Positions 6,814 to 12,880 of a stretch of DNA of 12,880 bases are shown here, piece after piece. Source of the stretch: Cladophialophora immunda. Lineage: Eukaryota; Ascomycota; Eurotiomycetes; Chaetothyriales; Herpotrichiellaceae. Made by a program: the position numbers and the translations under genes. The notes under the pieces were generated by a model, which was given only the letters and a program-made list of their open reading frames with translations, was not told the origin of the DNA and did not search any database. Every line of letters starts with the position of its first letter. Position 1 is the stretch's first letter. The stretch covers positions 1-12,880 of the forward strand of contig NW_015622565.1 of the NCBI RefSeq assembly GCF_000835495.1, read 5' to 3'.

Positions 6814-9102
6814 TTACTGGCAAAGAGAGGGAAACACACGCCGTAAGGTATCTCCAGCCGTCTCCCTCGATTTTCCTCTTGAGATTTGACTCTCCCATAG
6901 CACTGAAGTTTGTGCCGTGCTGGGAAATCGAAAGAATCGATACAGCGGCATGTTTTCATCTTCTATAATGCCGAGATATTTGAGCTTTAGAAAGCCCTGA
7001 CAAGGTTCGAGACAGCCTAAAAGACCTCGGCTAAAGCCTATATAGAGCTCCTCTAGAGGTTGCTCAGCGAATCTGTAGAAGAAGCCCCCCATGCGGATAT
7101 AGGCATTAACAATATAGAGGGTCCGAAGCCTCGAAGCGGAGCCTTTCAGGAGATAGGTTGGGTCGTTCCAGAGCCCATCGGCATCGTCAACATTTGCTGG
7201 GTCAAAATGAGTGATGTATTCGACATGGGCGTAGAGTAGACTTGGGAATCTCTCCAGCTGAATGCTACATGGCATCTCTCGGGATATTGAGCGCGGCCGG
7301 CTGATCATCAGTCTGAGCTGCTCTAGCTGTGATAGCTCAGGTAAGGTCGTTTGAGTGTCACCGCTCCAGCAGAGATAACGTAGATTGCTCATCGTGTGCA
7401 CCAGGTTGGGCGGAATATCCACGAGGTCGGCGCTTCGTATCCGCCGCAGTGTCTCGCTCTGGGCTTTGGCTAGAAAGGTTTTCCCTCCCCGCCGTAGACT
7501 GGCGATGATCAGCTATCAGACCCTCGTGATGAAGGTCCATGCCCCCCTCTTACCTCAAGGAGCTGAGTTCCGGTGATTGAGCCAATGCGAGAACTAATTT
7601 GTCAACACCCTCAATATATCGCTCATCATCAGAGTCTTCGCTAAGTTCGAGAGCGTAAATAGGTGGAAGATTTCCCATCTTTTCGAACTTCCCAAGAAAG
7701 TGGGAGCGTATGTCGCGCATATGGACATTGAAGGACGCACGCGGTGAAATCAAGTTCCAGAAACGCCGACAGGTGAGGCGGAGAGCTGCGCGCGATTCGT
7801 AAGGACCCTCGCCGAACCTACGGGCACTTAGAGTCCCCGACATCTCTGTGACTTGCTTTAGGATCAGAAGCAAGATTTCGTCGGCCATTGCTAGGATGGG
7901 ACATACGTCGCCAACTAGCTTCTCTAGCTGTTGCCGGGATGTCTCTTGGAACAGGGAACGGCAGATACGCTCGAGCTGGCGTGATGCCGCTTCCTCACCA
8001 GTTACGAGAGTGACCGCGAAGCTTCCCGAAAGGGAGTAACCGCAACCCTTAACGGAGAAGACTCGAACGCATTGACCGTGGTCGTCGAAGGCGTCTTCGG
8101 TGGACGGAGCATTGCCCAGTATCTCGTCGCCATCGTAGGCAGCGCTCACGTATATTGAGTCGCCAGCGCAGCTGGCTAGAACCGGCAATATTTGATGTCG
8201 GCTAACGTCGGCCGGTGGTACCGCCGCCGCCCGCCCTGTAAATACGTCGTAGACCCAGTGCACGTAAGCTGGAGGATGGTCCCAACTCCTTAGAAACAAA
8301 ATCGTGCCGCGATACGTGACCATCCGTACGCTAATCACGTCGCTCAGTGAGTTACAACGACGTTTACACAAATCGGATCTTTTCTCATCGTCGTCCGAGA
8401 ACGAAAATCCGGAGAAGGGATGGTTCCAGTAACGGTTTAGTGTGTCTCCCTCTTCCCAAGGACTGATCATGATATAGAGCTTCTGTTGTCTCGGATCGTG
8501 TGCGACCACCAGAAGCCACCGGCGGCAGTGACGCTCGACGACGCGAACAATCTGGATGGATGCCTCTCGAGGAAAGAGTGGGAGGGTGACCCGCGCTACC
8601 TCCCTCCCCGAAGTCTCATTCTGAAATGATGGCTTGACGGTGAAGAGGGTCTCTCCACTGCCCGCGATCAGGTAGTCATCTACGATATCCACGTAGGCGA
8701 TCTCGTTCCCTCGACAGAGGGATAACCTGGGCCCCCACACTGAATCTTGCGCCGCCGTAGACTGCATCTGGGTGATAGCTCGCTCCCACTTCAGAGTCAG
8801 AATTTCACCTCCGGAGGTCCCCATATAGGCGATGCCACGGTCTAGCGCTACACAGGTTATACGTCCGCCATTGAGTGAGGATCCTTCGAGAAGAAGCGGA
8901 GAATCGGGTTTCTGGGCCTGCCAACAGCGAATGTCGTAGTTGTCGTGAATGGACGCCGTATTCCCCGCTCTACCGATGATCAGCCTGACGGAGGCCCTCG
9001 CCAACATATTGCCTGAGGAGTATACCTATCTATAGCTACTTTGGTGACTGGAGCTGGGGCGACCTCCCTGTCGCTATACACCATGAACTCTCCCGGCACC
9101 AT
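6814..9102 (-). CDS. F-box protein with N-terminal beta-propeller-like and C-terminal LRR-like parts, three exons
   Basis: Exons in minus-strand order are 9102-9026, 8969-7554 and 7498-6814, encoding 725 residues. Intron 1 (8970-9025, 56 nt) is GTATAC...GGTAG. Intron 2 (7499-7553, 55 nt) is GTAAGA...GCCAG. Both carry GCTGATCATCG just before the acceptor. The ATG at 9007, which opens the long second frame, lies inside intron 1; joining the upstream exon (MVPGEFMVYSDREVAPAPVT) restores a blade-like KVAIDRAGN start. Residues 1-345 hold repeated strand-rich segments (for example RITCVALDRGIAYMGTSGG), suggesting a WD40/quinoprotein-like propeller. Residues 384-441 resemble an F-box (ADEILLLILKQV...RAALRLTCRRFWNLI). 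Residues 535-690 have leucine-rich spacing (MSNLRYLCW, LSQLEQLRLMI, PLEELYIGF, LKLKYLGI). F-box proteins link targets to Skp1-Cullin ubiquitin ligases. An F-box in the middle is unusual, so the first part may act as a substrate sensor. The target is unknown. The stop is TAA at 6816-6814. Confidence 0.78.
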
Positions 9103-9264
9103 CTCGTCTGTCTATGTCCCCTGGATTTTGTCCTGCCGTTACGCTCTTGATCGGTTGGTGCGAGGAATACCGAGACACGAGGTCCCACGTGAAAAAAAGG
9201 TCAGGCTTCTGGGACAAGGGGGGAGGGACCGACACAATCGCGGTGGGACACGCCGAAAATGTAA

Positions 9265-9726
9265 TTATGAGTTAAAAAATAAAGAGGCTGATTTTCTAAA
9301 CGGGAAGAGGGAGGTGACTATATGTCCATTATAAGAACTTAGAAGCGGAGGATACGCTCTTACGGGAGGGGATGCTGGTAGTTCCAAATGGTCACAAATC
9401 ATAAGATAGTTAAAGGAGAAAAAAGTCGACAATAGGGAGTTAATATTTTGTGGATTGGCATTCTCTGGTTTTCGTGGAGTCTGAACGTGGATCTTTAGTT
9501 TCTCGGGGTGGCTAATAAATGTAACTCTTCCAAGGCTCTCCAGGAAAGCGTTTTCCCCTGTCCGTAATGGGACGATTCTAGTATAGTAACCTACTGTACT
9601 GTACATAAAAACGATAGATAACCGCAGCTTCGAATTGTCGAACATCTTTCCAGTGTGCCTAACGAGGCGATTAGCCGAGATTGAGAAACGACTGGGCTGA
9701 TGGTCCTGATTCGCAGAAAATTTCAT
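9265..9726 (-). CDS. Hypothetical 153-residue open frame, weak
   Basis: A minus-strand frame from an ATG at 9726 is open for 153 codons in AT-rich DNA, where stops should be frequent. The N terminus is MKFSANQDHQPSRFS. The protein is mixed in composition, has no signal peptide or membrane segment I can see, and matches no family I know. There is no clear promoter or neighbour that supports it. It lies upstream of and co-oriented with the F-box gene, with about 160 bases between. I keep it because of its length, but it may be chance. Confidence 0.22.
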   Translation of the reverse strand: MKFSANQDHQPSRFSISANRLVRHTGKMFDNSKLRLSIVFMYSTVGYYTRIVPLRTGENAFLESLGRVTFISHPEKLKIHVQTPRKPENANPQNINSLLSTFFSFNYLMICDHLELPASPPVRAYPPLLSSYNGHIVTSLFPFRKSASLFFNS

Positions 9727-10094
9727 ACACTCCCACTCATATATTCGAAACGCCCCTCTCCCCTGGTTTTTTCTTTAGGTGACCTCTTCTCGACTCACTG
9801 ACACGTGGTCCCTAGTGCCGGCCCATCCATCTTCTACACGTAGGGCGGAGATGTGTTCTTCGACTACGGTTCGGGAAATCCACAGAATGTGATTGAGTGT
9901 AAAATGATGTCGGCTGACGAATAGTAGGATAATGCCATAATTTTTGGAAGTGCTGAAGAGAAAATTGAGCTGCACTTTTCAATGGTGGTAACATCATCGC
10001 GTCCGAACACTCTCGGTATTGACGTCCAACGCTCGCCGATGCTGAAACGCAGCGTCGAAAAAAGATAATCACATAGGGACTGTGACCAGGCTAC
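9727..10094. other. AT-leaning stretch, no supported gene
   Basis: Short overlapping minus-strand frames (within 9775-10115) have no protein-like features. A CACGTG box is present at 9802-9807, and another at 9186-9191 lies 84 bases upstream of the F-box gene start. CACGTG is a common bHLH target in fungi, but two copies are not evidence of regulation. Confidence 0.4.
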
Positions 10095-10290
10095 CCTTGT
10101 CCGTCTTCTCTCCACTATCTCATTTTCCGCTTTTCTTTAAGTCACTCCTTTTATTTCCTCCTGTTGAGTCTCACTCGAAATTATACTATTATCTCTTCTT
10201 CTTAGAGTTCCTCTTCTTTCTATTCTTTTCCCATGGCGATCCTCATATTTCTTTCTTCTTCTTCTACATACTATCATCCTTGAAAACTTC
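10095..10290 (+). promoter_or_regulatory. Polypyrimidine tract, possible promoter or 5' leader
   Basis: About 195 bases are strongly enriched in C and T on the plus strand, with many TTCTTCTTC and TTTTCC runs. Such tracts are typical of promoters and 5' leaders just upstream of fungal start codons. An ATG in good context (CCCATGGCG) occurs at 10233, but its frame meets a TGA at 10281 after 16 codons. The tract could mark the promoter of a gene that has since decayed. Confidence 0.35.
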
Positions 10291-10568
10291 TCAATGTAGA
10301 TTTTGAGGAAACCTACATACCTAGTACGACTCAAGTCTACTATCTCGTCCTATCAGCAACTGACAAAGCCGCAGTTCCTTTTGAGCTACCTCCCCCCATC
10401 TTTCGTTTACGGTACTGCGACGTATCGACCTCTGTCTGCGAGCATCAACTAGCTTCATTCGGTCAGAGCCGGCGTTTTGATCCGCTTGACGATGGCCAGG
10501 GTGCGGATGGACACCCCGCACACTCTGGCACCACCGGCTCCAGTCCACCTGCGACGGTTCCGTATTGA
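10284..10568 (+). other. 94-codon open frame without ATG after polypyrimidine tract, possible gene relic
   Basis: In the frame of the ATG at 10233, the plus strand is open again from 10284 to a TGA at 10566-10568, interrupted from that ATG only by the TGA at 10281. It includes text such as VYYLVLSATDKAAVPFELPP. The same frame is again fairly open from 10713 (ATG, MDSLDAETKNVAHWKPSTYD) through a TAG near 10828 to about 11010. I recognise no family. This may be the remains of a gene whose promoter is the polypyrimidine tract, or an accident of GC-rich DNA. Confidence 0.15.
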
Positions 10569-12056
10569 ATGTAAGCCGCCCATTGCCCGAAGCCTACGGA
10601 CGCCTTTCGGTTGAGCGAGTACACCTTCAAACCTAGAGTCGGAAGTGGAGATGGAAGTGGGAGCTCGAGGCCAACTCCCCGGGCCCGGTAAAGAGAGTGG
10701 AGGGAAAAAAATATGGATTCACTGGATGCTGAAACTAAAAACGTGGCCCACTGGAAACCATCGACATACGACTGGAAAGGCATGACTTCCCTGAATGGGA
10801 CCTTGTGCCTCGCCGCCTTGGCCACCTAGCACGGCTACAAGTGGATCAGTCGTGGCACAGACGTTCCCCGGACCCAATCTCGGGGGTGGTTGGGGGGGAA
10901 CCTTCCCGGCGACGCTGTTGTGGACGGTGATTACTCACTACGCGCGCCATATCCTATCCTCGGCATCCGCCCTAGGTCCAAAACTGCACGACCTACACGC
11001 CCCGCTTCTGTACCATAGACCTTCTTCTCATCCAGCGGATCGTCCTGACGAGAACCTTAAACGATGGTGTGACCTTTTTAAAAGCTTTCATACGCACCTT
11101 CAATACAATCCCATTCGAGACTAAGTAAGCTTCTCTAGGGCTACCGTACGCATCACCGGATGCCCGGAAGGTGGAGTCGCCGGTCGCTCACGATCGAAGA
11201 CAGAAGACGGTGGAACTCTCGCTCAAATTATGGCGCCGGTCTCAAGGCCCAAGATGAAGGGTGGTCAGGGATTAGCGTCTGGATTGACACACAACGATAT
11301 GGTGGTAACGTCGTTTCTCCCCCTCCAATGCTCAGCGCGGAATAACTCGCTAGGGTCCCCACTTACTATCCTCTTCCATAACATCAAGAGATAGCGACCC
11401 GTAGACTTATGTAGGTGTTGCCGACCTTGGTACAGTACAGCTCTGTTGCGCGCCCAACTACGAATCCCCGTCCCTTGTAACCGCGAAGTAACGAGCTGAC
11501 CTAGGAGCATCGATGAGCCAGGCTCAGGGTACTTCTTCTCCTGCGTGTCACGCGAACAGCCCCGTCTTCCGCAGACAACACAAGCGGCGTGCCTTCTGCC
11601 GTAAAGGGGGGTACCTCTTAGCCTTGTAGTTAGCATGAACTCGCTGACTATGCGTGCGAGTAGTAATGCTCCAATGATAAGGTCCGCGTTCTCCCAGGAG
11701 CTGAACCACGTCGACGGGGCTAGAACCACAGATGCCTGCCCATTGACGAGTTTAAGTTGTGGCAAAGCGAAAGGCAAAATTTCGTGCTTTGCAGCCCAGA
11801 CCCCCCGTCAAGGCCAAGCTGCGAGATGGGCCGGCCCAGCGGAGATTTAGGCTTGACCAAAATATCAGACATCTGCTCCGTGGCGGTCGAGACTCGACAA
11901 AGGCTAACCTAATCTAGTGTTTCCAGATCGAAAAGTAGAGTGGGCAAAATTGAAGTAGGAAGGAGTAGCTCTCCTCAGGAAGTGGAGTTTCCGGTCTACA
12001 GAGGGAAGGGGGATTTCAGTAATTGAGCAAGAAAAAGAATGTCTGAAGCGTAGAGT
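10569..12056. other. GC-rich stretch without a supported gene
   Basis: Several frames of 60-170 codons exist on both strands, overlapping one another. These include a minus frame at 11265-11777 and one at 10463-10825. None carries a motif, a consistent start, or splice sites joining it to another. The long minus frame at 11777 starts with TTG and its first ATG lies well inside. I treat all as unsupported. Confidence 0.4.
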
Positions 12057-12059
12057 ACC

Positions 12060-12071
12060 GTACCTAGGTAC
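12060..12071. repeat. Perfect 12-bp palindrome GTACCTAGGTAC
   Basis: This is a perfect palindrome and the most extended copy of the TACCTAGG octamer seen elsewhere in the window. It lies 239 bases upstream of the ATG of the plus-strand relic at 12310, where a promoter element could sit. Confidence 0.6.
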
Positions 12072-12170
12072 AGCTTTAAACTGATTTGGCGGTGGCGTGG
12101 GGTTATTCAGCCCGGGGGCGGCTCGATTCTCGCCACTGGGCTTGTCCGCCCATCAGAGGTATAACAGGCG

Positions 12171-12186
12171 CCATCCGTTCGGATGG
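12171..12186. repeat. 7-bp inverted repeat with TT spacer
   Basis: CCATCCG (12171-12177) and CGGATGG (12180-12186) pair perfectly around TT. CCG/CGG half-sites in inverted orientation are the usual targets of fungal zinc-cluster (Zn2Cys6) factors. Its place about 125 bases upstream of the ATG at 12310 fits a promoter site. This is inference from sequence shape only. Confidence 0.3.
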
Positions 12187-12309
12187 AAGCCGGCCGGGAT
12201 CTGGCTAATCCCCTCAGCTGAGCTAGGGTTTGGCCCGGTGCTGGGGAAGTAACTCCTCCGTACAGAAGCGATAAATCAGGATCCTTAGCATACTCTGTGC
12301 TTGGCACAT

Positions 12310-12880
12310 ATGACGAGCTCAGCATGCGTTCCCCAGGTTTCCCACCACTCCATCACGCTCGTACTTGAGGCGATAAATAGGTACTCGATCCAGGAGGTGC
12401 TCATTTCGCACTCCTACACCCGCAGCTTTCAGTTCCACCCTCGCCCCCTTGACCACTACGCCGCCATCCTCGCACCCGCCTCTTCCTTACCGGACCATCA
12501 GTCTCGATGTGATCCCAACTCGGGATCTGACCTATACATTGCCGCCTGCGCACTCGACCTACCCCCCTCTCTCCGGCGGCGATAAATAATTGCGTTGTCC
12601 CGCGATCTGGCCACCTCTATCCTCCTCTACCTAGGCCGTCCTCCTGCGTGTGAGCACCGTCATCTCCTCCCCTAGCGTTGTCCGGCCATCGGTTCATCAC
12701 CACCTCACTCGATGTGCGAGCCCGCAAGATATCCGAGGCGGTCCAACTATATTGTCCGCCAATCCACCTCTCTTTGGCAGCCATCGCCCAAGCAATGGAC
12801 GCCCATTCGAGCTTCGTCTTTCTGATTGACAACCTTCCCACCTGGCGGGCCAGCATTGAAGCATTATCTGCCCATGCTGC
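12310..12880 (+). pseudogene. Fungal protein of unknown function, N-terminal part, broken and cut by window edge
   Basis: The frame opens at the ATG 12310 and encodes protein-like text (INRYSIQEVLISHSYTRSF, then DLYIAACALDLPPSLRRR). It meets a TAA at 12583-12585 with no splice donor nearby. The same frame resumes at once (IIALSRDLATSILLYLGRP), so the TAA looks like a nonsense change. Between 12651 and 12675 the signal moves to another frame by one base. It then continues to the window end (RARKISEAVQLYCPPIHLSL, AMDAHSSFVFLIDNLPTWRA). A GTGAGC...CTAG pair spans the shift but would give a 26-nt intron, too short to splice. The pattern resembles a conserved ascomycete protein of unknown function whose later part lies beyond the window. 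It may be a decayed extra copy of that gene. Confidence 0.6.

Noticed and set aside
7550..9007. 485-codon single-exon gene starting at the ATG 9007
   Set aside because: The first 13 codons are intron sequence: a GTATAC donor at 9025, CTGAT branch and TAG acceptor at 8970 join an upstream exon in frame. The 3' end also splices, at 7553, into a further 228 codons. The frame is real but both of its ends are not.
10463..10825. 120-codon minus-strand frame as a gene
   Set aside because: There is no motif, and it overlaps plus-strand open frames of similar quality.
11265..11777. 170-codon minus-strand frame as a gene
   Set aside because: It begins with TTG, has no recognisable motif, overlaps other open frames in GC-rich DNA, and shows no splice links. 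Chance is the simpler reading.
12648..12675. A short intron GTGAGC...CCTAG removing the frame shift in the right-edge gene
   Set aside because: It would be 26 nt long, well below the length fungal spliceosomes normally use.
1..12880. tRNA, rRNA, CRISPR array, telomere repeats, long terminal or inverted repeats of a transposon
   Set aside because: I looked for T-loop-like GGTTC motifs, TTAGGG runs, regularly spaced repeats and paired ends on both strands by eye and saw none that hold up. A long imperfect repeat could still be missed without computation.

Overview
The window looks like genomic DNA of a filamentous ascomycete (Pezizomycotina). The evidence is short spliceosomal introns (55-68 nt, one of 128 nt) with GT...AG ends and fungal branch motifs (CTGAC, CTGAT, TACTAAC). 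The genes also fit: an F-box protein, an ankyrin-repeat relic, a small secreted cysteine protein and a pRiA4b ORF-3-like protein. I see no bacterial operon, tRNA, rRNA or CRISPR signal. I cannot name the species. A repeated TACCTAGG octamer is compatible with a Sordariomycete, but that is a weak hint from memory.

Layout. From 1 to about 390 there is no clear gene, only an open frame running in from the left edge. A three-exon pRiA4b ORF-3-like gene lies on the minus strand (1363 to 392). Upstream of it, 1370-2370 (minus) carries open frames that look like a decayed gene with an in-frame TGA and two frame changes. A compact three-exon plus-strand gene for a predicted 120-residue secreted protein with four cysteines sits at 2945-3503. 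No single reading frame shows it; it appears only when two introns are removed. From 3504 to about 5060 no gene is certain, apart from one possible short spliced reading frame and a cluster of TACCTAGG octamers. At 5064-6176 is an ankyrin-repeat gene broken by several indels and stops. A 725-residue F-box protein with an N-terminal beta-propeller-like region occupies 9102-6814 (minus). From 9103 to about 12300 the DNA is gene-poor, with an AT-rich part, a polypyrimidine tract and GC-rich open frames I cannot support. At the right edge (12310 to the end) is the broken N-terminal part of a fungal protein of unknown function.

The genes do not form a pathway. Intact single genes alternate with at least two definite relics and one probable one. 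This is what one expects from an accessory or rapidly evolving compartment in which effector-like, ankyrin and F-box families expand and decay. I found no convincing new multi-gene system. The most useful results are the gene models assembled across introns: the small secreted protein, the corrected N terminus of the F-box protein and the three-exon pRiA4b-like gene.
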